Shown: positions 22,701-33,890 of the stretch, one piece after another
Layout of the letters: the number at the start of each line of letters is the position of its first letter
How positions within the stretch are numbered: position 1 is the first letter of the stretch
NCBI RefSeq assembly: GCF_910592395.1
Contig: NC_088308.1
Location: forward strand, 14,463,001-14,527,000
Direction: 5' to 3'
DNA length: 64,000 nucleotides
DNA from: Lineus longissimus
Taxonomy: Eukaryota; Nemertea; Pilidiophora; Heteronemertea; Lineidae
The notes under the pieces: generated by a model
Databases searched by the model: none
Told to the model about the DNA's origin: nothing
The model's input: only the letters and a program-made list of their open reading frames with translations
Made by a program: the position numbers and the translations under genes

Positions 22701-25700
22701 TACTTTGATATCTGTTGAATTAGGGGGAAGCTTTTCTAATTCAGTATTACTTTTAATCAAAAAAGTGCGATCATCAGGTGGTGATGTTGGGAGAAATATT
22801 ACATCGCGAGTTGCTTTGGTAAGAGGTAATTGCATGACTAGATATGCACTCTCTTGAGCGGATATTTCACAGGCATTCAGGAATTTATTTCCAATTTGTC
22901 TGACTTGCTGACGTAAATTGCTATTTCCATTTCTTGCTTCTTTACAAGCATTGTGTAATAAATTACTCATGCCACGAGCTGATTTGCTAACATATGACAC
23001 AATATACGTGGCGCATGCGAAAGCATCTAAAACGAACTGGATATCATGATTCGCTTGCCATGCATTCACCAATAATTTCATGTAGGCATTTACTCTAATT
23101 TCAGATGGTTCTCGCTTTAAGAATATTTTAGGCCCATTAATTGATGTCCTTAGAGCAGAATAATATTCTGTTTCAGACAATTCTAACTGATCAAGAAATT
23201 CATTAAAGGATATGTCTGAACCATCTCCCATCAATTCTAATTTCTTTGTCACTCTATTGTAATTTAGTTTGTGTTTGTCAACGTCTTCTGGCTCTATTTC
23301 AAATGAATACAATATTGTAGTAGCAGGCATTGGAGGCAGAGGAAAGTTGAAACGGCAAATTGATTTTCCATTTTTACGACAAGTTTTACTGTGTTTGTGT
23401 ATTTGCAACTCAATAAAGGTTGCATCAGATGTATCACACAATGAACAGCTTATATATTGGTCTACAAACTGGATTAGCTCTTCATCAGAGTTTTTATTAA
23501 GCTGTGGAGCACCATCAATCCACATGAGCATATGAATGTGAGGACTTCCCCGTTGTTGAAATTCAACTCGATAGAAAAAATCGGCCACTTTGCCAATAGG
23601 GTGATGTGGACTCATCAAGACTGTATGTAGAAACGTATGGATTCGATGATCGAAAAATCTTACACAAGTAACAGGATCAGCTTTAATCAAGTCATTTTTT
23701 TTGGTCCAGTTAAAGTCGAGAATTTCTTCATCTGAATAGTATTTTTTATCTAACAAATTTCCCAAAGTGCGCAGAAGATCAGTCCATCTAGTTTCAGCAG
23801 CAGACAGTGATATGAACCATGTTGGCAATCCCAATTGCCTTATCATAGCAAAAAGATCTTTTTTTCTTGCTTCAAAATATGGTGGAGAACTTCTTATTGT
23901 TCTGAAGATGCGATATCCTTCATCCAGTCTAGCTATTTCACTAATGACGGAAGCATTGAGTAAATCCTTGGCACAGTATGTTTTACCTTGTGTCTTACAT
24001 CTTCGCATAGCAAGTTGAACTTTATCAGATATTTGTTTGATTTGAAGCTTTTTCATTTTGTAGAAAAGATTTGGTACTGACATTGCTACTCGTCTATCTG
24101 CTGCTCTAAGTTCCCATTTACATATGTCACTATAATGAACAGGGACCTTTCGCTGTTTATTATCTGGACGTCGCTGACCAATGAATATTGATGGAAAGCA
24201 AAGGTATTCAGAATCTTCATCTTGGAAAAGGCCAAGTGGCCTCTGATTTTGACCTGGTGCAAATGAGTACATATATGTGTTTGATATTTCAGGTTCATCT
24301 AACAATGTATCCAAATTGCCTGGACTATCATCCTGGATTTCCTCAAAATGATCATCATCTTTATCTTTTTCAGCCTCTTCGAATTCCTTTACAAGGGTAT
24401 CAACATCTTTCTCATAATTATCACTTTTACACTCAATGTTGTCAGAGGCAGTTTCATCTTCTTCAGGCTCTGGTGGATAACTTTGAATCCATTCATTGTT
24501 CACTGTCAAATTTGCTCTTTTATATAATTCACTGTTGTTCATTAAATAATGCAGAGCACTGATGATTACAGCAGGACGTACATTTTGTGTAGCAACTGCA
24601 TGTGTGTAGGATAATTTTCTTTTCAACTTGACTGGAATTGTACAAGTTTTATCAATAGTTCTTGGAAGTGAATTGACTGTTGTTTGCACATCTGTCGGCA
24701 CATTTACTACTGATCCTTTCATAGACAATTGGGATCCTCTTGGTAACTGTCGTATTTGCATGAATGGTATTCTCAAGGCTATCAATCTCTCTTCCAGCTG
24801 ATGTAAATCGAGTAATTCTGTTGGTTGAGGAGGAAATTTCAATCCATTTACCACAGCCAATTTAGGAACTTTACTAGATTTAAGGGAGTCCAAACATGTA
24901 TTACAGAGCCATTGTTTACCATTCACTGATGATTTTTCTGTCAAAACACTTTTAACAAATTCAGAGTCAAAATTGTTAGGCCATGAGTCTGAAGATTTTA
25001 CAGAATGCTTGAACCAAGTTTGGTGACAGCAGGTGCATTCATAGATAGGACCGTCACATGTTAATGCATTGAAAATGGCAATATTTGCGTCTAAATTACC
25101 TCCATATTTCTTATTTGTACACTTCTTATTAGACGATGTTTGAAGCGGAATTTCATTTTGATTGACATCAAATTTTCCTTTAGAAGTTCCCCAAGACAAT
25201 TCAGTAGGTTTGGTATCTATCCGTCTCAACTTTTTTCTTAAATTTTCAATTTTACAAAATGTATCATCTTGACGTAATTTCCTTTTTCTTGACTGATCAT
25301 TTGTATTTTCGATACTCAGTTTCTGATGATCAAGTCTCCTCTTTATCTTTGCTTGATGGTCAGTATTTTTTTCTTTACGACGCTTCTCTACATTTCGTCT
25401 TGCTCTCTCCTTGAAAAGTTTGTCATTTTTCTTCAGCTGTTCATGTTTACTCTCATCCCGTCTTGCTTTCTGTTTGGAAAGTTTGTCATTTGTTTTAAGG
25501 TGTTTTTGTTTACTCTCATCCTGTCTTGCTCTCTGTTTGGAAAGTTTGTCATTTGTTTTAAGCTGTTTTTGTTTACTCTCATCCTGTCTTGCTCTCTGTT
25601 TGGAAAGTTTGTCATTTGTTTTAAGGTGTTTTTGTTTACTCTCATCCTGTCTTGCTCTCTGTTTGGAAAGTTTGTCATTTGTTTTAAGCTGTTTTTGTTT

Positions 25701-27431
25701 ACTCTCATCCTGTCTTGCTCTCTGTTTGGAAAGTTTGTCATTTGTTTTAAGCTGTTTTTGTTTACTCTCATCCTGTCTTGCTCTCTGTTTGGAAAGTTTG
25801 TCATTTGTTTTAAGCTGTTTTTGTTTACTCTCATCCTGTCTTGCTCTCTGTTTGGAAAGTTTGTCATTTGTTTTAAGCTGTTTTTGTTTACTCTCATCCT
25901 GTCTTGCTCTCTGTTTGGAAAGTTTGTCATTTGTTTTGAGTTGTTTTTGTTTATTTTCATTTTGTCTTGCTTTATATTTAGACAATTGGTCAAATTGCTT
26001 CATTCGTTGATGCATACAACTACTTTTTTGAAATTCCTGTCTTCTTGATTGCATATACAGTTTGAAGTATTCATTCTTGTTTGCTTTTTTAGATTGATCA
26101 ATTAAATACTTTTCAACCAATTCATCCGATTTATACTTATCACTGTTGCTTTTATTACTCTGGGTGTTGATAGTTGTACACAATCTCTCTTGTTTAGTTT
26201 TTGACTGAACATCATTACTATTGACATGGCTGATTAAACTGTGTGTTTTAAGACCAAGCTTTAAAGCCCTAGATGTAACTTTCCCAACTTTGAAAAAGGT
26301 TATCTCAAATATAGTTTGATTGACACTGGCAGCATACTGTCTTAAATACATCTCTAAGTTAGACATATTTGAGAATGTTAGCAAAACTGAAAAACCATTT
26401 GGAGAAGGACAACCTGACCTATCTCTACTGTGTGAATCAAACATATAATACCGGTTATCAACATGAATTAAAGCAAATGCCTGTGATCCAATGATTACAA
26501 TAACTGCATGTTGTGAAGCCATTTTTTCCAGAAATTCATTCATCGATAGAGCAGATGAATTTTCAATGTACAACAAGCAGATGTTCTGTGACACCCCAAC
26601 AGGCTTTATTTTGAAGTTTTCATTCATCATTGAATGGTACGGCGGAAGCTGATCAATAGCTAAGTAACGTAAAGTTGGTATTGTCAATTTAATTTCGTTG
26701 TACCATGAGTCACCTTCATCTAAGATGTCATCAAGGTCTTGTGATTGCCAATGAGCAGGTGAAATTATAAATGAGTACATTAAAGCTGTAGCGGCATTGG
26801 TCACACACTGTCTGCCAATTGAAGATTCTGAATATTTTGAATTGCCCTGATGGAATGAGCCTTGTATGACTTTATCAATATACGCAGGAATACCAGAAGC
26901 AGAGAAAACTTGATCAACTGGACCTGGATTTGTTTCAATATCATTACTTTGTTGTAAAATCTGCGAAGAATAAAGTTGATAACCCATAGCTAGAATAAGA
27001 TCTATAGAAGCCAAACAGGCTATTCTGCACTGGCTTTGTCTGTCATGATAGCTTTCCATTATTTTTTCAAACCACTTTTCATCTTTCAAGTTCTGTTCAG
27101 CAACTGAGAGCTTATCATCAAACTCCCTTAGCATTTCATCAAACTCAAACAAAACATGATGCAATTCAAAGATTGACTGCAGTTTCAGCATGTATGCAGA
27201 CACAAACCAAATGGAAGAGAACAACCAAATAGTCTTGTGATTTATCTCTCCGTCATCTGAAGTCCAATAAATATCTGTCAAATCAAGAAAATGATAATTA
27301 GTACTTGAACAATTTGCATGATAACAGTGAACTGAACTTGGTGGCTGACTCTTTATTCTTGCTTTTATTGCATACAATCCAACTGAAGAGCGGTACTGAA
27401 CAATGTCTATTCCCATATTTTTTATTTGCAC
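19756..27431 (-). CDS. Helentron Rep-helicase-endonuclease polyprotein with cysteine protease and 2A-like peptide
   Basis: Open for 2507 codons (27431 to 19908), then one frameshift near 19916, after which the frame runs to TAA at 19756-19758. Domains in order: 2A-like DIETNPGP (residues 164-171); a viral tegument/OTU-type cysteine protease with GRQC (Cys about 209) and FDSH (about 331-334); nine 20-residue Lys/Gln/Arg repeats (about 490-670); a CxC..C zinc region from about 797 with ALRIPFMQIRQLPRGSQ, the DUF6570-type module; the HUH Rep nuclease with SPHIHML (about 1296-1302) and Tyr motif YIVSYVSK (about 1475); a PIF1-family helicase with Walker A GGAGVGKS (about 1840) and Walker B IIDEIS (about 1928); and an AP-type endonuclease (from about 2335) with VVGDFNVDI, whose closing SDH lies past the frameshift. 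A C-terminal endonuclease fused to Rep-Hel defines Helentrons. The gene is nearly intact, so the element is young. Confidence 0.93.
25425..25970 (-). repeat. In-frame 60 bp minisatellite inside the Helentron gene
   Basis: Nine tandem 60 bp units encode KLSKQRARQDESKQKQLKTN-type repeats. The central units are almost identical in DNA, while the outer ones are diverged. The array is strongly basic and helical in character. Long open frames also exist in other frames because of the repeat; these are shadows. Confidence 0.95.
26919..26942 (-). other. 2A-like ribosome-skipping motif DIETNPGP
   Basis: Encodes DIETNPGP, matching the consensus D-V/I-E-x-N-P-G-P at which ribosomes skip the Gly-Pro bond. 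The residues before it (GYQLYSSQILQQSN) resemble the helix-forming part of known 2A peptides. It would release a 170-residue leader from the protease-Rep-helicase part. Confidence 0.7.
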
Positions 27432-28021
27432 AATGAAACGAAAACTTGTGAGATTATGAAATGTTTTGATATACAGAAACTATTTCAACAGAAATTGTAC
27501 TTGGAAACAATTTTTTTCACAAACTTGATTGGCAGGAGGCCTTAAATTTTGTGAGAGTACTGATTGCCCGGGGCCAATAGGTCTTTCGGGAGGATATATT
27601 GGAGTGCCCGGAGGCGATGAATTTTGTGAGGATAAATTGGATTGCCCAAAGGCAATAGATACTGCAAATATATATATTGGATTGCCCGGAGGCAATAGAT
27701 TTTGTGAGGTTTATTGGATTGCCCGGAGGCAATAGATTTTGTGAGGTTTATTGGATTGCCCGAAGGCAATAGATTTTGTTAGGTTTATTGGATTGCCCGG
27801 GACAATAGATTTTGTTAGGTTTATTGGATTGCCCGGAGGCAATAGATTTTGGATTGCCTGGACGCAATCAACTTCTTCGGATTATTTGCGTTCCGGACCA
27901 GGAGGCAAATTGGAAATTGTAGCAGCCACCAAATTCAGCTAAGACAATAATAAGTATAGGCATCAGCTACCTGAAAAAAGAAATAAAAAAACATATTAAT
28001 CAGTTGAATAAACTAATGTAA
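27432..28021 (-). repeat. Minisatellite of ~35 bp units with GGATTGCCCGGAGGCAATAG core
   Basis: Roughly ten imperfect copies of a 33-37 bp unit between about 27530 and 27890. Each contains TTGCCCGGAGGCAA, which can fold into a 5 bp stem with a CGGA loop. It lies just upstream of the Helentron gene start (minus-strand sense), in its presumed 5' untranslated or promoter region. Several short open frames across it are repeat artefacts. Confidence 0.85.
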
Positions 28022-28060
28022 CGCGAATGAGGACATTCGCTGAGTATGTCCCCTATATAA
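28022..28060 (-). promoter_or_regulatory. Possible TATA box and hairpin upstream of the Helentron gene
   Basis: On the minus strand, TATATAGGGG (about 28051-28060) lies about 20 bases before a 7 bp hairpin (GCGAATG/CATTCGC, 4-base loop, 28022-28039). It is about 600 bp upstream of the gene start, on the correct strand. This reading rests on motif and position only. Confidence 0.3.
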
Positions 28061-28071
28061 CCCTTCATGCT

Positions 28072-28640
28072 AAATCCAAGATGACCTCCTGGCAACCATA
28101 TTCAATAACGGATTGCAACCCTTCCCTAACCCACCTCACTACACCATAAAAATTTGAGATCAATCCAGCCACTCTTTCTCGAGTTATGGTCTGGAATGCA
28201 AAATCCAAATTGGCGTCCTGGTGGCCATATTGAATATCATATTGCAACCAAAATCGACAGTGACCCGCCTCTCGCCCACCTCACTACACCATAAAAATCT
28301 GAGATCAATCCAACCACCCTTTCTTGAGTTACGGTCCGCAATGCGAAATCCAAGATGGCCTCCTGGCGGCCATATTGAATATCGGATCGCAACCAAAATC
28401 GATAGCCACCCTTCCCTCACCCACCTCACAACACCATCAAAATTTGAGATCAATGAGACCACTCTTTCTCGAGTTATGGTCCAGAATGTAACATCCAAGA
28501 TGGCCTCTTAGCGCCCATATTGAATATCGGATCGCAACCAAAATCAATAATGGCCTTCTCCCAACCCACCCCATCACACCCTAGGAATTATAAATCGACC
28601 AGGCCAACGGTTCTTGAGTTATAGTCCGGAACAGCGTGCG
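28072..28640. repeat. Tandem repeat, four units of ~128-146 bp
   Basis: Units begin near 28074, 28202, 28348 and 28492, each with an AATCCAAGATGGCCTCCTGG-type start, GGCCATATTGAATATC and a TTTGAGATCAATCC block. They are noncoding. The array adjoins the ~35 bp minisatellite and may belong to the 5' region of the Helentron. Confidence 0.85.
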
Positions 28641-28715
28641 CCAGCGGTGTAGGACATGGTGGACGAAGAAACCCACCAAAGCCAATGGGATACTTTTAAG
28701 TCACCACTCATAGGT

Positions 28716-29298
28716 CAATAGGGAGGTTCAGATCTGGCCTGACTCCCACTCCGACTGACACTTAGGTCGGAGTCTGGATTCTGCTGCAAGAAATCGTGGT
28801 TGGGATATTTTGCCTCCAGGAGGTTTGTTCCCGTCTGCAGTGACAAAATACACCTTTTAAGCAAATTTCCTCAATAGCTTAATTGCATCCAGGCCTCTCA
28901 ATTACGTGAAGATCTCTATACACTCTGTATTTTTTTACCCTATTTTGGGCTCCTGTTTTTTGATCGACGTTAGCCTAAATTTCAGCGCCTTAAATTTAAT
29001 TTGGTCACATATATGGTGATATATAACTCAAAATAACAATTTTGGGATTTTAGGTATTATTTTATGGCATTTTGAAGTCGATTTTCTAGATGCCATAAAA
29101 CGCTTCAGGGGGGTCATTTACCCCTTTTTTTAAATTTGGGCATCTATTTTAAGCGTTAATTTGAACACCTTTTCCTTGGCATTTATTACCACGTTAAACG
29201 CGGTTATCAGCAAGTTATTGAGAGGCCTGGCATCAGGACTTGAAAATCTGAAGGGTCAGTCGGAGTGGGAGTCGGGCCAGATCTAAACCTCCCTATTG
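28716..29298. mobile_element. MITE with ~44 bp terminal inverted repeats
   Basis: The left arm 28716-28759 (starts CAATAGGGAGGTTCAGATCT) matches the reverse complement of the right arm 29255-29298 with about three mismatches. A second, inner inverted pair, CCAGGCCTCTCAAT near 28889 and ATTGAGAGGCCTGG near 29217, lies inside. No coding capacity. Target duplications are not clear, so the superfamily is unassigned. Confidence 0.75.
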
Positions 29299-30108
29299 TC
29301 TCTACCTAGTTTACCTGCACAACTTGTCTCCAAGTCACAACCTGTCATGACATGCACAACTGGAAGCAGGGGCCATATTTACAAACAAAGCCCTCGCAAC
29401 TTTTCGACCACGCTGATCTAAGCAGCAACATCTAACATAATCCTCCAAAATCACCAGAGTATTGAATCACCGATTCAAATACGAATATAAATATCTTATG
29501 GAGAATATCACAATGAGGAATTATTTACGATGTAGACATGTATTGTCTGTACATGATGTCCTGATGATTGCTGTATGGTACATCATACATGACACAGACA
29601 GACCGCATGATGATGAGATAGCATCCCACGACCAGATTTTCCGCACGGTTTATAATCACTACGATACTCACAACGATCTGACATAAGTTATCAAAAAAAC
29701 TTAACCGTGATATCAACTATTCGGACTTGATTTATTGACATAATTTGCAAATATGACGCAATCTATTAGTTTAATCGAGCAGCATCAACTTACCTCGCAC
29801 GTGCCTTCTGAAGATGACGAAATACAGCAGCACCACATAATACGACCAATTCATTTTCGAAAATAAATCCCTTTTCAAAATCTGACAATGGATTTAAAAA
29901 ACCTGTCAAATAAATAATAAACAATACAATTTTACGTTTCTGGCATTCCAACTTGGTCATAAATGGATAGGCATTATTTTGACGAAGTTTTTAAAAATAT
30001 ATTTCCTGACCAGAACATAAAAGCTATGCAGGCGGGAATTCTGTTGACGTCATTAGCGGGAAATCCCTTCCAATCAGCGGTAATTTATGCGCGGATTTGT
30101 GGAATTTA
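29299..30108. other. Noncoding stretch
   Basis: No domain, splice context or repeat recognised. Open frames around 29462-29716 look like chance. Confidence 0.35.
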
Positions 30109-31145
30109 ATGAAATGGCCAGGGCCATTGTGCTCACCTCATTTGGAGGAAAGATGGATAAAGAGCATGGTCTTGTGTCATGTAGTGTTAGGTTTGATGTA
30201 GGTCCAAGCAATTACAATTTCCCCAAAATGGCCAATACAGTACATTCGACCTCTGTGACCTTGAAAAGTAGGTCAAATCAAAGAAGACCCGGGTGACACA
30301 TTGAATGGTTGTTAGAATTAGATGTACCTATGATATAAAATTGGTGCCAATCGGGCAAGTCATTACTAGGAATAATGGCATTTTGAAGAATTTAGGATTT
30401 GGCCCCCTCCCTGGAGGCCAAACGGCAAATCAGATCGCACCAAACTTCGATACCTGAGATCACCTGACCAAGGGGTACATGTGTACTTAATTTGTGATCA
30501 ATAGTCATTGCAGTGAAGAAACGTGCCATAGTTACGGCCTGACGGCGAATTTACGCCATTTGACCTCTGTGACCTTGACAAGAAGGTAAAATTAAAAACC
30601 TGTGTGACATATACTGTATGGTGGTTAGATGTACCCATGATATCAAATTGGTGGCAATCGGGCAAGAAGTTAAGGAATAATCAGATTTTTAAGGCTTTTG
30701 GATTTTGCCCCCTGGTGGTCAAGTGGTGAATCATATTGGACCAAACTTCGGTCCCTGAGATCAGCTGACTAAGGGGTAAATGTGTACCAAATTTGGTATC
30801 AATAGTCATTGCAGTTTAGAAACGTGCCATCGTCACATCCTAACGGCCAATTTACACCATTTGACCTCTGTGACCTTGAAAAGGAGGTCAAATCAAAAAC
30901 CCGGAGGATATATGATGCACCTTTGCTAGAAGTACCTACCATATTTTTTTCAAAATTTCCCGACTACTATTAAGGGAGATATTGCATATTTTCACTTTTA
31001 ACGTTTGGCCCCCTGGTGGCCAAACCATGAAACGAATCGGACCGAAACTTAGTCTCCCAAGTGTCATTACATAAGGGTACATGTGTACCAAGTTTCAACT
31101 CAATAGCTCTAACAGTTACGAAACGTGCCCTGCTAACGGACGACG

Positions 31146-31189
<44 letters not shown>

Positions 31190-31242
31190 ACGACGGACGC
31201 CACGGTATGGGATAAGCTCACCTCTGCTAAGAGGTGAGCTAA
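30109..31242 (+). mobile_element. Hairpin-ended repeat, copy 2
   Basis: Full-length relative of the unit at 11677-12836, very similar throughout, with the same ATGAAATGGCCAGGGCC start, three internal ~300 bp units, a shorter (GAC)n tract (about 31135-31190) and the same terminal hairpin ending CTAA. The following base is C and not the A run seen after the other copies, which fixes the right boundary at GAGCTAA. Confidence 0.85.
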
Positions 31243-32675
31243 CTAGGCGATTTCAGACAAAAACAGCAAATTAAGTGGCAACAACCGTTACGATTGTGAT
31301 ATGTACTATCAAAAACAACTTGTACTTGCTTACATTCCTCAATCCTGACCGTAATTCGGGTGAAGCCTCGTTTACAAGTACAAAGTATTTCCCCGCGAAT
31401 ATTCAAAACTGCTTGGCTCCTTGCCAGTTAAATAACGTGACTATACACAAAATAGAAAACTTTGATGGAAATTGTAAATCATTTTTTTATCTATCAGGGG
31501 AAAACAAGCTGATGATGATCAAGTAAATCATTCATGAGAAATCGTTTTTGTTGCTGAAGCTTGCATGACGAAGTTATGCTAAAACCTTTCCTTGTGCTCT
31601 ACTGCGCCACCGTAGTTTTCTATTTAGACCAGCGATGACGTCATTTCTGGTGATTCCCTACGTTGTCCAATGAGCGCTTTTTAAAATGTGCCAATTGGTA
31701 TTGTACAGTATGCAATGTATTTTTTCAGCGCTGCCAGTTGCCGAACAGAATGCCGTAGCTCCCTCAATTTCCAATCAATTTTTATGGGAGTGACATTATT
31801 GTATTGCTTAGAATGTCTACTTTTTACTCATGAAAAAATCGTAGAACTAAAACTTAATAGGTGAACAGAATCATGCCGATTCACTGCACATACTGTGGGA
31901 ATTCTCCACTTCAAAATACATTGGCGATGTCATCGCGAACAGAGCATGCACTTCCGATATCGTTTTCACAGAAATGTGGCCAAATTTTCAAGAACTAATT
32001 TCTGAAAGTAGTCCCTAAAGACCTTATGACTACCACTGAAACGAATTAGTGATAATATCGCCTACCAGACTACTTTTTAAGCAGAAAATTGGGTACTTAC
32101 CCCGGTACGACCGTAGTAGTAATAGCCCATAGCGGGCCATCGTCATCGAGCTGAGTGTAAACAACATGCCGCCATTTTGTCTCCGCTTCGGTATTTCGTA
32201 GGCCGCTTATAATGCACCTTCTCAATTAAAACCAACATAATAAGGCCTTGCATCGTTGATTGAATAGGAACACCACACAAAACACAATGAAGTGGGGGTA
32301 CAATCGATTACGAAGCTGAAGTGAACAGTGATTTATTCCTGGAGCTATTTCATTGATGGCTGACGTCATCGGGCGGGAATTTGAATCGGCAGAAATAATT
32401 AAAAGGCAGGTAGCGCCCTCTCCTGTTAAAATTTGAACTTTTTCTCAAGAAAATAGTTTTTCAAGAATTTTATCTTAATATTAAAGCATATTTCGACAAA
32501 TTCTGCTGCTCCTAGGCCGATATAGGCCAGTTTCCTTCATGCGCTCTCGCTCGCAGGAAGTAGGTCGAATGGCGACAAATTTTGTTTTGAAAGTAGAGTT
32601 TGACCAGAAGTATCCAGAAATGCAAAATTGAAGTCTCTAGGTCTTACGGTTACAAAATGTGCACCATGGGTTTAA
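31243..32675. other. Noncoding stretch
   Basis: No convincing gene. Around 32165-32185 an ATGCCGCCATTTTG motif (YY1-like on the minus strand) could mark a transcription start, but nothing downstream supports one. From about 32520 the sequence probably belongs to the GGAC-repeat element that ends at 32840. Confidence 0.35.
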
Positions 32676-32840
32676 CGGACGGACGGACGGACGGACGGAC
32701 GGACGGACGGACGGACGGACGGACGGACGGACGGACGGACGGACGGACGGACGGACGGACGGACGGACGGACGGACGGACGGACGGACGCCACTGAGCAG
32801 CTTATTTGACAAGCTCAGCTGACTTTGTCAGCTGAGCTAA
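32676..32840 (+). mobile_element. 3' end of a second hairpin-ended repeat family, with (GGAC)n
   Basis: About 28 copies of GGAC (32676-32788) are followed by GCCACTGAGCAG and then a perfect 12 bp hairpin (arms AGCTCAGCTGAC at 32812-32823 and GTCAGCTGAGCT at 32827-32838, loop TTT). The 3' end reads CTAA and is followed by A residues. The order microsatellite, CGCCAC, hairpin, CTAA is the same as in the 1.15 kb repeat, but the sequences differ, so this is a sister family. The 5' part is not recognised here. Confidence 0.7.
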
Positions 32841-32946
32841 AAACTATGAATATTGTCTAAGTTTACCAGGGAACATTTAGTCATAATGCGATGGAAAAAT
32901 TCATGATAAAAAACCTGAGGTAATTCTTTTAAGTTTGGAAACAACC

Positions 32947-33890
32947 TTACTCGCATGTGACGGAAATACGGACACGTAATAAATAATGAAGCTCGTCTCT
33001 TACACAAACCTGGTCACAAAGACCACAAACATTTTCTGCAGTCTCATTTCTATACATTCTGGTTACTGTTTCTGGGAATTTTATAGATCCATTACGAATT
33101 TTACAAATACTGACCGTTCGATATAATGGTAATTTTTTAACATAGGGCTCCATATTCAGGTTTTGTTTAAACATTCTATAAATTGTACATCTGAAATCAT
33201 TATTTACCTCGTTTCTCCATAGTTGTTCACACTGGTCTCTCATTATCTGTTCAACTACAATTTTCAGTTCTCGTAGGGACAAAACCTCGGGAGTATACCA
33301 AATTTGAGTGAGGCCACGGCTGTCTAGAACAGTTTTCACACTTTTACACCAGCCTTGGTTTAAATAACCCTTGTCTAAATGCTCCCTAGTTATGTTATAA
33401 AAGATATAAGCCCATTTATCTGTTTTTCCAATTCTGAGTCTGTTCCAAAAAGATAACATTCGCACGGCTATGTGAATCTTCAAAGAGTATCGCCCAAGTT
33501 CTCCCATTACCATTACTGTATGAGTTCTTAACGGTAATCGTAGCAAATATTTGCAAAATTTAACTTGTACACGATCCAGCAACTCGGTGTTTTGGTTACC
33601 CCACACCTCACTACCATATAGCAAAACTGGTGTGACTACTTTGTCAAATATGTCTGGACTCAATTCGACCGTAAGAGAAAGTCTTCTACACGCTCTCACT
33701 CTCAGTACACCAAACATGGCTTTCATACCTTTATTATATCTATCTTTTATTGCCCTCGCAAAATTTCCATTATATGAGAATGTTATGCCTAAGTATGTGA
33801 AATGATCTACCAACTCGACCCTACCCCCATTATATCTAAATTCCGGTATATTTACTCTAAGCTTTCCCTGGCAGTAGTCAACAGTGTTGC
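32947..33890 (-). pseudogene. 3' fragment of a LINE reverse transcriptase
   Basis: Minus-strand frame of about 290-310 codons encoding the region after the catalytic RT core of a non-LTR retrotransposon: VDHFTYLGITFSYNGNF, DIFDKVVTPVLLYGSEVWG, VQVKFCKYLLRLPLRT, GELGRYSLKIHIAVRMLSFW, then a CxxC...H-type zinc element (CGLCDQVCVRDELHYLL). The YADD core, endonuclease and 5' half are absent, so it is a 5'-truncated, dead copy with its right boundary near 33890. The clade is not certain; the VDxFxYLG and LLYGSEVWG blocks are widespread in L1/I/jockey-related elements. Confidence 0.82.

Noticed and set aside
25326-26048. Plus-strand and second minus-strand Leu/Ser-Cys-rich repeat frames
   Set aside because: Shadows of the 60 bp minisatellite inside the Helentron gene.
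19756-27431. A host PIF1 helicase gene
   Set aside because: Fusion to HUH Rep and AP endonuclease domains and the absence of introns over 7.5 kb mark a Helentron, not cellular PIF1.
27530-27890. CRISPR array resemblance (regular ~35 bp repeats)
   Set aside because: Units are adjacent, without unique spacers, the context is eukaryotic and there are no cas genes. It is a minisatellite.
32676-32788. Thr-Asp-Gly-Arg repeat protein
   Set aside because: Reading of the GGAC microsatellite only.
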